DNA of 64,000 bases, taken from contig NZ_CP097289.1 in the NCBI RefSeq assembly GCF_023498005.1, forward strand, positions 6,944,001 through 7,008,000, given 5' to 3'. Source of the DNA: Streptomyces durmitorensis (lineage in GTDB: Bacteria > Actinomycetota > Actinomycetes > Streptomycetales > Streptomycetaceae). Shown one piece after another: positions 56,063-64,000 of the stretch. A program made the position numbers and the translations under genes. Below the pieces are notes generated by a model, which was not told the origin of the DNA, searched no databases, and worked only from the letters and a program-made list of their open reading frames with translations. Numbering within the stretch: position 1 is the stretch's first letter; each line of letters starts with the position of its first letter.

Positions 56063-58804
56063 GTGGCAGAAAAAGCAGCGAAGAAGAAGTCCGAGACCGC
56101 GACGAAGCCGAGTGGCGAGCAGCGTCCGCGCCTGCTCCTCATGGACGGGCACTCCCTGGCCTATCGGGCGTTCTTCGCGCTGCCCGCGGAGAACTTCACG
56201 ACCGCGACGGGCCAGCCGACGAACGCGATCTACGGCTTCGCGTCGATGCTGGCGAACACCCTGCGCGACGAGGCGCCCACGCACTTCGCGGTGGCCTTCG
56301 ACGTCTCGCGCAAGACGTGGCGCTCCTCGGAGTTCCCGGAGTACAAGGCGAACCGCTCCAAGACCCCGGACGAGTTCAAGGGCCAGGTCGAGCTGATCGG
56401 CGAGGTCCTGGACGCGATGAACGCGGTGCGGTTCGCGGTGGACGGCTTCGAGGCGGACGACGTCATCGCCACGCTCGCCACCCAGGCCGAGGCGGCAGGA
56501 TTCGACGTCCTGATCGTCACCGGCGACCGCGACTCCTTCCAGCTGATCACCGACCACGTGACGGTGCTGTACCCCACGAAGGGCGTCTCCGAGCTGACGC
56601 GCTTCACGCCGGAGAAGGTCGAGGAGAAGTACGGCCTCACGCCCAGCCAGTATCCCGACTTCGCGGCCCTGCGCGGCGACCCGTCGGACAACCTCCCCGG
56701 CATCCCCGGAGTCGGCGAGAAGACCGCCGCGAAGTGGATCAACCAGTTCGGCTCCTTCGCGGACCTCGTCGAGCGCGCCGAAGAGGTCAAGGGCAAGGCC
56801 GGGCAGAACTTCCGCGACCACCTGGACGCGGTGAAGCTCAACCGCCGCCTCACGGAGATGGTGCGCGACGTCGAGCTCCCCAAGGCGGTCACCGACCTGG
56901 AGCGCGCTCCGTACGACCGCACGGCCCTCGCCCTGGTCCTGGACACCCTGGAGATCCGCAACCCCTCGCTGCGCGAGCGGCTCCTGGCCGTCGACCCCGG
57001 CGCGGAGGAGGCCGACCAGACCCCGGCCGAGCCGGGCGTGGAGCTGGACGGCTCGGTGCTCGGCGCGGGTGAGGTCGCGCCGTGGCTCGCCGAGCACGGC
57101 AAGGCGGTCCTCGGCGTGGCCACGGTCGACACCTGGCAGCTCGGCACGGGCTCGGTGACCGAGGTCGCCCTCGCCGCGGCCGGTGGAGCGGCGGCCTGGT
57201 TCGACCCGACCGGCCTGGACGAGGCCGACGAGAACGCGTTCGCGGCCTGGATCGCCGACCCGGACAAGCCCAAGGTCCTGCACAACGCCAAGGCCACGAT
57301 GCGGGTCTTCCCCGAGCACGGCTGGAGTGTGGACGGCGTCACCATGGACACGGCGCTCGCCGCGTACCTGGTCAAGCCGGGCCGCCGCTCCTTCGCCCTG
57401 GACGCCCTGTCCCTGGAGTACCTGGGCCGTGAGCTGGCCCCCGCCGGCGCGGCCGACGGACAGCTCGCCTTCGGCACGGAGGAGGACGACCAGGCCGAGG
57501 CCGAGTCGCTGATGGCGCAGGCCCGCACGATCCTCGACCTGGGCACCGCCTTCGGGGAGAAGCTGAAGGAGGTCGGCGCCGGTGACCTCCTGACGGACAT
57601 CGAACTGCCGACGTCCATCCTCCTGGCCCGCCTGGAGCGCCACGGCATCGCGGCGGACCGCGCCCATCTGGAGGCGATGGAGCAGCAGTTCGCCGGCGCG
57701 GTGCAGCAGGCGGTGAAGGAGGCGCACGAGGCAGCGGGCCACGAGTTCAACCTCGGCTCGCCCAAGCAGCTCCAGGAGGTCCTCTTCGGCGAGCTGAACC
57801 TCCCCAAGACGAAGAAGACCAAGACCGGGTACACCACGGACGCGGACGCCCTGGCCTGGCTCGCCGCCCAGACCGAGAACGAACTGCCGGTCATCATGCT
57901 GCGCCACCGCGAGCAGGCGAAGCTGCGCGTCACGGTCGAGGGCCTGATCAAGGCGATCGCCGCGGACACCCGCATCCACACGACGTTCAACCAGACGGTC
58001 GCGGCGACGGGCCGCCTGTCCTCCACCGACCCGAACCTCCAGAACATCCCGGTCCGCACGGACGAGGGCCGGGCGATCCGCCGCGGCTTCGTGGTCGGCG
58101 AGGGCTTCGAGTCCCTGATGACCGCGGACTACAGCCAGATCGAGCTGCGCGTGATGGCCCACCTCTCCGAGGACGAGGGCCTCCTGGAGGCCTTCAGCTC
58201 GGGCGAGGACCTGCACACGACGGTCGCCTCCCAGGTCTTCTCCGTCGAGGGCTCCGCCGTCGACGCCGAGATGCGCCGCAAGATCAAGGCCATGTCGTAC
58301 GGCTTGGCGTACGGCCTCTCCGCGTTCGGTCTCTCGCAGCAGCTGAACATCGAGGCGGGCGAGGCCCGTTCGCTGATGGACACCTACTTCGAGCGGTTCG
58401 GCGGCGTACGCGACTATCTGCGCCGAGCCGTCGACGAGGCCCGCGCGACGGGGTACACGGAGACGATGCTGGGCCGCCGCCGGTATCTCCCCGACCTCAA
58501 CAGCGACAACCGCCAGCGCCGCGAGATGGCCGAGCGGATGGCCCTGAACGCGCCCATCCAGGGCACGGCCGCGGACATCGTCAAGATCGCCATGCTGAAC
58601 GTGCACCGCGCGCTCACGGAGGCGAAGCTCGACTCCCGCATGCTGCTCCAGGTCCACGACGAAATCGTCCTGGAGATCGCTCCGGGCGAGCGCGCCAAGG
58701 TCGAGGAGCTCGTCCGTCGCGAGATGGCGGGCGCGGTGTCGCTGCGGGCCCCGCTGGACGTGTCGGTGGGCGTGGGGGCGGACTGGGAGTCCGCCGCGCA
58801 CTGA
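56063..58804 (+). CDS. polA: DNA polymerase I
   Basis: This 913-residue repair polymerase is read from GTG 56063 after AGGATCGGGG. It has a 5'-nuclease domain (about 30-300; MDGHSLAYRAFFALP, GFEADD, TGDRDSFQL). The central 3'-5' exonuclease-like domain lacks the catalytic DxE pair: ATVDTWQLG stands where FDTE is expected. The polymerase domain (about 530-913) has motif A DYSQIELR (D689), motif B with RRKIKAMSYGLAYG and motif C VHDE (D866). Okazaki processing and gap repair are expected, with proofreading probably absent. It diverges from the molybdoenzyme. Confidence 0.97.
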   Translation: MAEKAAKKKSETATKPSGEQRPRLLLMDGHSLAYRAFFALPAENFTTATGQPTNAIYGFASMLANTLRDEAPTHFAVAFDVSRKTWRSSEFPEYKANRSKTPDEFKGQVELIGEVLDAMNAVRFAVDGFEADDVIATLATQAEAAGFDVLIVTGDRDSFQLITDHVTVLYPTKGVSELTRFTPEKVEEKYGLTPSQYPDFAALRGDPSDNLPGIPGVGEKTAAKWINQFGSFADLVERAEEVKGKAGQNFRDHLDAVKLNRRLTEMVRDVELPKAVTDLERAPYDRTALALVLDTLEIRNPSLRERLLAVDPGAEEADQTPAEPGVELDGSVLGAGEVAPWLAEHGKAVLGVATVDTWQLGTGSVTEVALAAAGGAAAWFDPTGLDEADENAFAAWIADPDKPKVLHNAKATMRVFPEHGWSVDGVTMDTALAAYLVKPGRRSFALDALSLEYLGRELAPAGAADGQLAFGTEEDDQAEAESLMAQARTILDLGTAFGEKLKEVGAGDLLTDIELPTSILLARLERHGIAADRAHLEAMEQQFAGAVQQAVKEAHEAAGHEFNLGSPKQLQEVLFGELNLPKTKKTKTGYTTDADALAWLAAQTENELPVIMLRHREQAKLRVTVEGLIKAIAADTRIHTTFNQTVAATGRLSSTDPNLQNIPVRTDEGRAIRRGFVVGEGFESLMTADYSQIELRVMAHLSEDEGLLEAFSSGEDLHTTVASQVFSVEGSAVDAEMRRKIKAMSYGLAYGLSAFGLSQQLNIEAGEARSLMDTYFERFGGVRDYLRRAVDEARATGYTETMLGRRRYLPDLNSDNRQRREMAERMALNAPIQGTAADIVKIAMLNVHRALTEAKLDSRMLLQVHDEIVLEIAPGERAKVEELVRREMAGAVSLRAPLDVSVGVGADWESAAH

Positions 58805-58848
58805 CTGCGTCGGGCTTGAGCACACCCTCGGGCGCACCGGAGATCACC

Positions 58849-58915
58849 GGCTCCGCCGAGTTCGTCCTCACACGCCGGACGGGCTGGAACATCCAGCCCG
58901 TCCGGCGTGTGAGGA
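58849..58915. repeat. Extragenic palindrome downstream of polA
   Basis: A perfect 24-bp stem (58865-58888 / 58892-58915) has a three-base loop. The preceding 22 bases (58849-58870) are identical to 17133-17154, so this is a second copy of the same repeat family. It probably serves as terminator for polA. Confidence 0.75.
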
Positions 58916-58995
58916 CATCCTGTACAGAACTCCGCTCTCACCCTTGTGGCCCTCGCCCCCGAGCCCCGCAAAGATGCCACGGCCACGATGACCGC

Positions 58996-59994
58996 ATGGC
59001 CCTTCACCTGCGAAAGTGCCGCATAGCGATAGCCACGGCACTGCTCACCACCCTCCTCACCCCCCTCCCGGCGACCGCCGCTCACGCCAGCGCGGCGCAA
59101 CGCGCGCAACGCGCGGCCTCCTGCACAGCCCGCAGCGATTCCGCCCTCGCCGCCCAGCTCTCCCGCGACATCCGCGCCGTCCTGACCGCCCGGCGTGGCA
59201 CCGTCTCCGTGGCCCTCCACGACCCCGCGACCGGACTCAGCTGCACCTTCGGCAGCAGCCACCGCTACGACACCGCGAGCGTCGCCAAAGTCATGATCAT
59301 GGAGGCCGCCCTGCGCCGCGCACAGGACTGGGGGCGCGGGCTCACCGCCTGGGAGCGCCGCAAGATACGCCCGATGATCATCCGCTCGGACAACACCGCG
59401 GCCCGGCGCCTCTTCGACGACCTGGGCCAGTCCTACATCGCCCGCTTCCTCGGCCGCGCGGGCACCACGGCCACCACGCTCAACCCCTACGGCCTCTGGG
59501 GCCTGACCCGCACCTCCGCGGCCGACCAGCTCCGCCTCCTCGGCGTCCTCACCGGAGCCAGGGCCCGCGCCCTGCTGAGCCCGACGTCACGTGCGTACGG
59601 CCTGAAGCAGCTGAACGAGGTGCGGCGCGACCAGCGCTGGGGCGTGCCCGCCGGAATGCCGCGCGGCACCAAGGCGTACCTCAAGAACGGCTGGCTGCCC
59701 CGGTCCACGCACGGCTGGCGGGTGCACAGCATCGGCGCGTTCACCGGAACCGGCGCACAGAAGGGCGGCCGTACGTACCGCATCGCCGTTCTCTCGCACG
59801 ACAACCCCACGATGAAGTACGGAGTCCGTACCATCGAACGCGTTGCCCAGGTCGTGCACCGCGCGCTCAACAAGGGCCGCTCCGCGGCGCAGGAGCTCAC
59901 TCCGGAGAGCGAGATCAGCGAAGTGCCCGACGGATCGGTCCCGACCGAGGCCCTGCCCGAGGCCCCGCCCGAACAGGACGAGGCCAACCGGTGA
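58996..59994 (+). CDS. Exported beta-lactamase-like serine hydrolase
   Basis: This 332-residue protein starts at ATG 58996; frame further upstream crosses the polA palindrome and is not used. A Sec signal (about 1-32) ends near AAHA. The penicillin-recognising triad is present as S95-VAK98, S131-D132-N133 and K230-N231-G232, the last in place of KTG. The Glu of the class A omega loop was not recognised, so peptidase or carboxypeptidase activity is as likely as beta-lactamase. The C-terminal 30 residues are an acidic, Pro-rich tail. Confidence 0.85.
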   Translation: MALHLRKCRIAIATALLTTLLTPLPATAAHASAAQRAQRAASCTARSDSALAAQLSRDIRAVLTARRGTVSVALHDPATGLSCTFGSSHRYDTASVAKVMIMEAALRRAQDWGRGLTAWERRKIRPMIIRSDNTAARRLFDDLGQSYIARFLGRAGTTATTLNPYGLWGLTRTSAADQLRLLGVLTGARARALLSPTSRAYGLKQLNEVRRDQRWGVPAGMPRGTKAYLKNGWLPRSTHGWRVHSIGAFTGTGAQKGGRTYRIAVLSHDNPTMKYGVRTIERVAQVVHRALNKGRSAAQELTPESEISEVPDGSVPTEALPEAPPEQDEANR

Positions 59995-60037
59995 AAATCG
60001 GGCACGAACGGGTGTCTGGGCGCCGTAAGTTGTCGTA

Positions 60038-60100
60038 GTGTCGCCTGAGTCGGCCCGCTGGGGAGCACAACGGGGAGCACAACAGAGCGGGCGGCGACAC
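60038..60100 (+). promoter_or_regulatory. Structured leader with tandem 12-mer upstream of the transglycosylase
   Basis: An outer stem GTGTCGCC/GGCGACAC (60038-60045 / 60093-60100) and an inner stem GCCCGCT/AGCGGGC (60053-60059 / 60086-60092) enclose the exact tandem repeat GGGGAGCACAAC (60060-60071, 60072-60083). It ends 31 bp before the start codon. It could be a cis-acting RNA or a protein-binding site. Confidence 0.5.
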
Positions 60101-60131
60101 ACACAGTCGTCAAGGGGAGGGGTTCACGGTC

Positions 60132-61838
60132 ATGGCGGCGGTATTCGGCAGGCGGTTGCGCAGGGGAGCGGTGACCACCGCGGTGGCAGCCGCGGCGGTG
60201 GCGGCGCTCGCGGCGTCCCAGGCCCCGGGCGTGACGGACGTCCCTCGCGACGAGCGGGCGGGGGCATCCGGCGCCACGCCGCCACCCGAGAACTCCGCGA
60301 CCGGCAACTCCCCCTATTACACCGACCTGCCGCCCCTGAACACCCCGGTCCCGCCGACCGGAGCGCCCAACGGCGGCGACGACGAGACCGAGGCGGGCCT
60401 CCCGGCCACGGTCCTCGACGCGTACAAGCAGGCCGAGGCGTCCCTCGCCACCTCCAAGCCCGGCTGCAAGCTGCCCTGGCAGCTGCTCGCCGCGATAGGC
60501 AAGGTCGAGTCGGGCCAGGCGCGTGGCGGTCGCGTGGACGCGAACGGCACGACGCTCGCACCGATCCTCGGCCCGGTCCTGAACGGCAACGGCTTCGCGA
60601 AGATCACCGACACCGACGGCGGCGCGTACGACGGCGACAAGACGCACGACCGCGCGGTCGGCCCCATGCAGTTCATCCCCTCGACGTGGGACACCTGGGC
60701 GCAGGACGGCAACGCGGACGGCAAGAAGGACCCGAACAACATCTACGACGCCGCGCTCGCCGCAGGGCGCTATCTCTGCGCGAACGACCGCGACCTGTCC
60801 GTCGACGCCGATCTGCGCAAGGCGATCCTCAGCTACAACCGCTCGACGGACTACCTGAACACGGTCCTGTCGTGGCTGGAGTACTACCGCAAGGGCACCC
60901 ACGAGGTCCCCGACGGCACGGGCGTCCTGCCGAACGACCGCAGCGACAGCAACGGCCCGAGCACGAGCCCGAGTCCCACGCCCCCGGCGTCCGGTTCGCC
61001 CTCGCCCTCGCCGAAGCCGTCGAAGCCCTCCAGGCCCGGCGACGACAAGCCGTCCGAGCCCGGCAACGGCGGCGGCAGCGGCAGCCCGTCCACACCGCCG
61101 TCGACCGGCGGTGGCTCCGAGACCCCGAAGCCCACCCCTCCGCCCACCGACCGGGTCGCGAGCCTGAAGGACGCCGGCACCGGCAAGCTCTCCGCGACGG
61201 CGGGCGACGCCTTCGCCGAGCGCGTCGAGGTGCGCACGCAGTCCGCGTCGGGCTCGGCCGTGGCCAAGGCCAAGGTGAGGTTCGCGATCGTCGGTGACAC
61301 CGACGCGCGCTTCCCTGACGGCGCCACCAGCGCGACCGTCACCACGAGCGCCGCGGGCAAGGCCACCGCCCCGGCGCTCAAGGCGGGCGAGAAGACGGGT
61401 GAGTTCACGGTCAGGGCCACGGTCGTCGGCCGCTCGCTGCCCGGCCTCGACTACACGGCGACGGTCACCGCGCGTCAGGCCGACACCCTGGCCAGGACCA
61501 GCGACAAGGCGCTGACCTGCGCGCCGGGCGGGGAGTTCGCCGACCAGGTCGAGGTCAAGGCGACGTACAAGGGAGAGGCCGCCGACCGCGTCGCGGCCAC
61601 CGCGACCATGATCAAGTCGGCGGCCGACGCCACGGCCAACGACAAGGGCCCGTACTTCAAGGACGCGGACGGCAAGCCGGTCCGCACCCTCAAGGCCCTG
61701 AAGACGGACGCGAACGGCGTGCTCAAGCTCCCCAAGATGTACGCCGACGACGCGGCGGGCACGTACCTGCTCCGCGTCACCACCGCGGGCGGTGCGACGC
61801 TCACGGTCGAACTGAAGGTGGCGGCACCCGCGGCCTAG
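60132..61838 (+). CDS. Secreted lytic transglycosylase with Ig-like C-terminal domains
   Basis: This 568-residue protein starts at ATG 60132 after GGGGAGGGG. After the signal peptide (about 1-29), residues 90-260 form a lysozyme-like transglycosylase domain: catalytic E126 in AIGKVESG, then VGPMQFIPSTW and AILSYNRS. A Ser/Pro/Thr linker (about 265-335) leads to two beta-rich, Ig/BIG-like repeats that probably hold the enzyme in the wall or extend it. It cleaves peptidoglycan glycan strands. The structured leader upstream may regulate it. Confidence 0.88.
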   Translation: MAAVFGRRLRRGAVTTAVAAAAVAALAASQAPGVTDVPRDERAGASGATPPPENSATGNSPYYTDLPPLNTPVPPTGAPNGGDDETEAGLPATVLDAYKQAEASLATSKPGCKLPWQLLAAIGKVESGQARGGRVDANGTTLAPILGPVLNGNGFAKITDTDGGAYDGDKTHDRAVGPMQFIPSTWDTWAQDGNADGKKDPNNIYDAALAAGRYLCANDRDLSVDADLRKAILSYNRSTDYLNTVLSWLEYYRKGTHEVPDGTGVLPNDRSDSNGPSTSPSPTPPASGSPSPSPKPSKPSRPGDDKPSEPGNGGGSGSPSTPPSTGGGSETPKPTPPPTDRVASLKDAGTGKLSATAGDAFAERVEVRTQSASGSAVAKAKVRFAIVGDTDARFPDGATSATVTTSAAGKATAPALKAGEKTGEFTVRATVVGRSLPGLDYTATVTARQADTLARTSDKALTCAPGGEFADQVEVKATYKGEAADRVAATATMIKSAADATANDKGPYFKDADGKPVRTLKALKTDANGVLKLPKMYADDAAGTYLLRVTTAGGATLTVELKVAAPAA

Positions 61839-61885
61839 CCGCACGCACAGCACGCACACACAGCACAACCGCACATCCTGAACGC

Positions 61886-61918
61886 AACGCTCCTGCGCCC
61901 GCTCGGCGCAGGGGCGTT
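61886..61918 (+). terminator. Terminator of the transglycosylase gene
   Basis: AACGCTCCTGCGCC (61886-61899) pairs with GGCGCAGGGGCGTT (61905-61918), 14 bp with one G-U pair, 47 bp after the stop. Confidence 0.65.
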
Positions 61919-62041
61919 CGTGTGTGTGCAACGTGTTCTCATCTGGCCGCCGCGTTGCTACGGTGCCCCAGCCCTGACGCCCTGTCAGTTCATGGCCGGC
62001 GTCCAGGACACCGTCAGATTTCCCGCCTCGGGAGGATCCGC

Positions 62042-62176
62042 ATGCGCGCTCTCATCGCCGCCGCGACCGGTCTTGCCGTCGCCTTCGCCCTGGTCCTTGC
62101 GATCACGGCGATGGGGGCCCCGCCCGGCGAGACATCGCCCGAGCCGCTGCTCACCACCGTCCCCAAGCACCCGTAG
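62042..62176 (+). CDS. 44-residue membrane microprotein
   Basis: The ATG at 62042 is preceded by GGGAGGATCCGC, a strong ribosome-binding site. The product is one hydrophobic helix (LIAAATGLAVAFALVLAI) with a short Pro/Ser/Thr-rich exterior tail ending in TTVPKHP. It lies 14 bp before the DUF3068 gene and is probably co-transcribed with it. No cleavage site or lipobox is seen. The function is unknown. Confidence 0.6.
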   Translation: MRALIAAATGLAVAFALVLAITAMGAPPGETSPEPLLTTVPKHP

Positions 62177-62190
62177 GGAGGGCCGCCGCG

Positions 62191-63183
62191 ATGCGCCGCA
62201 AGGCCAGCCTGATCCTGCTCGCCTTCGCCGTGTTCTTCACGGCGATGTCCCCGCTCATGCGCTGGTACGCCTTCCCGCGCCTCGCCAAGATCCCGCCGAG
62301 CCAGTACCAGGAGGCGGTCCTGGAGGCGAAGAACCCGACGCTCATCGACTACGGCTCGATGAAGGCCAAGAAGGTCGACAAGGTCACCATCGTGCAGACG
62401 CTCAAGGGCAACGTGGAAGCGTCCGAGAAGATCGAGAAGACGGCGGACCGCGACGTCGTCGTCTGGGACGCCCTCTCCTACGTCCAGGACGCCGACGGCA
62501 AGATGGTCTCCAAGGTCCCCGAGCGCTACATATTCGACGCGCACAGCCAGGAACCGGTGCACGCGAAGGGCGAGATGGTCGACGGCGATGCGGTCAAGCG
62601 CGAGGGCATCGAGTTCAAGTGGCCCTTCCTGACCGAGAAGCGGGACTACGAGTACTTCGACGCGCAGGCCCGCGTCACCAAGCCCATCCACTACAAGGGC
62701 ACGCAGACGTTCCGCGGCGTGGACGTCTACTACTTCGAGCAGACCATCCCCTGGACCAAGGTGCCCTTCCCCAAGACCATGCCGGTCAAGGGCATCACCC
62801 CGGAGTCCCTCGCCAAGACGGGCACCACGCGCTGGTACACCACCGTCCGCAAGTTCTGGGTCGACCCGACCACCGGGGCGCCGGTCTACGGCGAGGAGAT
62901 CCAGAAGAACGAGCTGCGCGGCGGCACGCTCCTTGGCGGCCGCGACAAGGTCACCGTGTTCGAGGGCCACGTGAAGATGCGCGAGGACTACATCGAGAGC
63001 ACGGTCGACCTGGTGAAGTCCCAGCGCGTCCTGGTGCTCCTCCTGACGTCCTATCTCCCCTGGGGCTTCCTGGGCCTCGGCCTGCTCCTGCTCGCCCTCT
63101 CCCTGTGGCTGGAGGCCCGCAGCCGCAGGCCCGGTGATCCGGAGGCCACGGCGGCGCCAGAGCCGGAGCCGGTCAACGCCTGA
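62191..63183 (+). CDS. DUF3068 (PorA-family) membrane protein
   Basis: This 330-residue protein starts at ATG 62191 after GGGAGGG. An N-terminal helix (SLILLAFAVFFTAMSPLM) and a C-terminal helix (VLVLLLTSYLPWGFLGLGLLLLAL) flank an exported beta-rich domain containing RYIFDAHSQEPVHA, FKWPFLTEKRDYEYFD, YYFEQTIPWTKVP and KFWVDPTTGAPVYGEE. These match the DUF3068 family, which Pfam links to the PorA name. The role in Streptomyces, which has no mycolate outer membrane, is unknown. Its last 11 bp overlap the convergent helicase gene. Confidence 0.85.
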   Translation: MRRKASLILLAFAVFFTAMSPLMRWYAFPRLAKIPPSQYQEAVLEAKNPTLIDYGSMKAKKVDKVTIVQTLKGNVEASEKIEKTADRDVVVWDALSYVQDADGKMVSKVPERYIFDAHSQEPVHAKGEMVDGDAVKREGIEFKWPFLTEKRDYEYFDAQARVTKPIHYKGTQTFRGVDVYYFEQTIPWTKVPFPKTMPVKGITPESLAKTGTTRWYTTVRKFWVDPTTGAPVYGEEIQKNELRGGTLLGGRDKVTVFEGHVKMREDYIESTVDLVKSQRVLVLLLTSYLPWGFLGLGLLLLALSLWLEARSRRPGDPEATAAPEPEPVNA

Positions 63184-64000
63184 GCCGCGCGTTGGTGAAC
63201 CGCGTCGCCTGGGCCGCCGCCGGATCCTCCGGCCACGGATGCTTCGGATACCGCCCGCGCAGCTCCGCCCGCACCGCCCGGTAGCCGTCCCGCCAGAAGG
63301 AGGCGAGATCGGCGGTGACGGCGGCGGGGCGTCCGGCGGGGGACAGCAGATGCACGAGGACGGGCACACCGCCGTCCGCGATCCGCGGGGTCTCGGCGAG
63401 CCCGAACATCTCCTGCAACTTCACGGCGAGCACGGGCTGTTCGGGATCGGAGTAGTCGATCCGGATCCTGGAACCGCTGGGCACGGCCACCCGCTCCGGA
63501 GCGAGCGCGTCGAGCCGGGTGGCTTCGCCGGTCGCCCACGGCAGGAGCCGGCCCAGCGCCTGTCCCGCGTCGATGCGCCGCAGGTCGGCCCGGCGCCGCG
63601 CCTTCGACAGCTCGGGCTCCAACCACTCGTCCACGCGCGCGTGGAGGGCGCTTTCGGAGACGTCGGGCCAGGGAGCCCCGATATGCCGGTGCAGAAAGGC
63701 GAGCCGCTCCCGCAGCTCCCGGGCGCCCTGGGACCAGTGCAGCAGTGAGGTCCCCTCCTCCTTGAGCCCGGCCAACAGCCCTTCGCGTACGAGTCCGGGG
63801 GCGGGCTTCTTGAGGGGCCGCACCGCCAGCTCCACGGCACCGAGCCGCTCGACGTGGCGTGCGACGAGATCCCCGTCCGCCCAGGCGACCTCGTCCCCCT
63901 CGCTGTACAGGGACGCCGCCGCGCTCCGGGCCACGTCCCCGTCGATGTGCCCGCCGAGCAGCACGCGCGCGTGCCCGGCACCCACCGGCCGGTCGGCCAC
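63173..64000 (-). CDS. hrpB: ATP-dependent helicase HrpB, C-terminal part
   Basis: The frame enters from the right window edge and ends at 63173, leaving about 275 residues. RPVGAGHARVLLGG, DALAPERVAVPSGSRIRIDY and the final RGRYPKHPWPEDP are the C-terminal signature of HrpB-type DEAH helicases. The helicase motor domains lie outside the window. The stop overlaps the DUF3068 stop region by 11 bp in convergent orientation. The cellular role of HrpB is not well defined. Confidence 0.9.
   Translation of the reverse strand: MADRPVGAGHARVLLGGHIDGDVARSAAASLYSEGDEVAWADGDLVARHVERLGAVELAVRPLKKPAPGLVREGLLAGLKEEGTSLLHWSQGARELRERLAFLHRHIGAPWPDVSESALHARVDEWLEPELSKARRRADLRRIDAGQALGRLLPWATGEATRLDALAPERVAVPSGSRIRIDYSDPEQPVLAVKLQEMFGLAETPRIADGGVPVLVHLLSPAGRPAAVTADLASFWRDGYRAVRAELRGRYPKHPWPEDPAAAQATRFTNARLRR

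Noticed and set aside
59995..60131. c-di-AMP (ydaO-type) riboswitch before the transglycosylase
   Set aside because: The region is too short and lacks the conserved core I know for that class; it is reported only as an unassigned structured leader.

Overview
The window is a 64-kb piece of a high-GC actinobacterial chromosome, almost certainly from a Streptomyces. The evidence is the very high third-position GC, the many GTG starts with GTGA/ATGA gene overlaps, the twin-arginine and lipoprotein secretome, the dispersed extragenic palindromes, and the gene content. From memory, the gltBD/VIT/ADP-ribosylglycohydrolase block and the pyk/pdtaR/liv/polA block resemble one conserved core region of S. 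coelicolor. I could not check this here, and no species is assigned. I see no prophage, transposase, integrase, rRNA or CRISPR array.

Layout. 1-4 kb: four overlapping minus-strand genes of the ADP-ribosylglycohydrolase (DraG/ARH) family, the last cut by the window edge. 4-11 kb: a VIT-family metal transporter, then gltB-gltD (glutamate synthase) behind a GlnR-like box. 11-16 kb: a three-gene CUT1 sugar ABC importer behind two TTGC-N7-GCAA operators, facing a GH46 chitosanase. 16-20 kb: two small unknowns, an SDR dehydrogenase, a VWA protein and a secreted tyrosine phosphatase. 20-25.5 kb: cold-shock protein, DEAD-box helicase, a Cys-rich pentapeptide-repeat protein, a HExxHxxxH metallopeptidase and a secreted trypsin. 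The last three are bracketed by inverted copies of a 66-bp repeat.

25.7-31.7 kb: a secreted GH101 endo-alpha-N-acetylgalactosaminidase, a GH35 beta-galactosidase and a divergent AraC-family regulator. GH101 and GH35 share a two-part operator, GTCCAA-N12/13-TTTGTCCATGG, in the same orientation and 61-65 bp before each start. I read this as a small regulon for mucin-type O-glycan (Gal-GalNAc) use, and it is the most interesting signal in the window.

31.7-45 kb: chorismate mutase, aminopeptidase N, an NmrA-like reductase, an isolated diamine-siderophore pair (PLP decarboxylase plus N-hydroxylase, without acyltransferase, synthetase or iron box), a Tat-exported 5'-nucleotidase, a SIMPL protein, pyruvate kinase behind a palindromic operator, and a Tat-exported alkylsulfatase-like enzyme. 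45-52 kb: tRNA-Leu(CAA), the ANTAR regulator pdtaR, and a complete branched-chain amino-acid ABC operon livJHMGF with a hairpin after livJ. 52-64 kb: a lipoprotein/membrane-protein pair, a thioesterase, a YdeP/FdhF-type molybdoenzyme, DNA polymerase I, a beta-lactamase-like serine hydrolase, a secreted lytic transglycosylase with a structured leader, a 44-residue microprotein with a DUF3068 protein, and the 3' end of an HrpB-type helicase.
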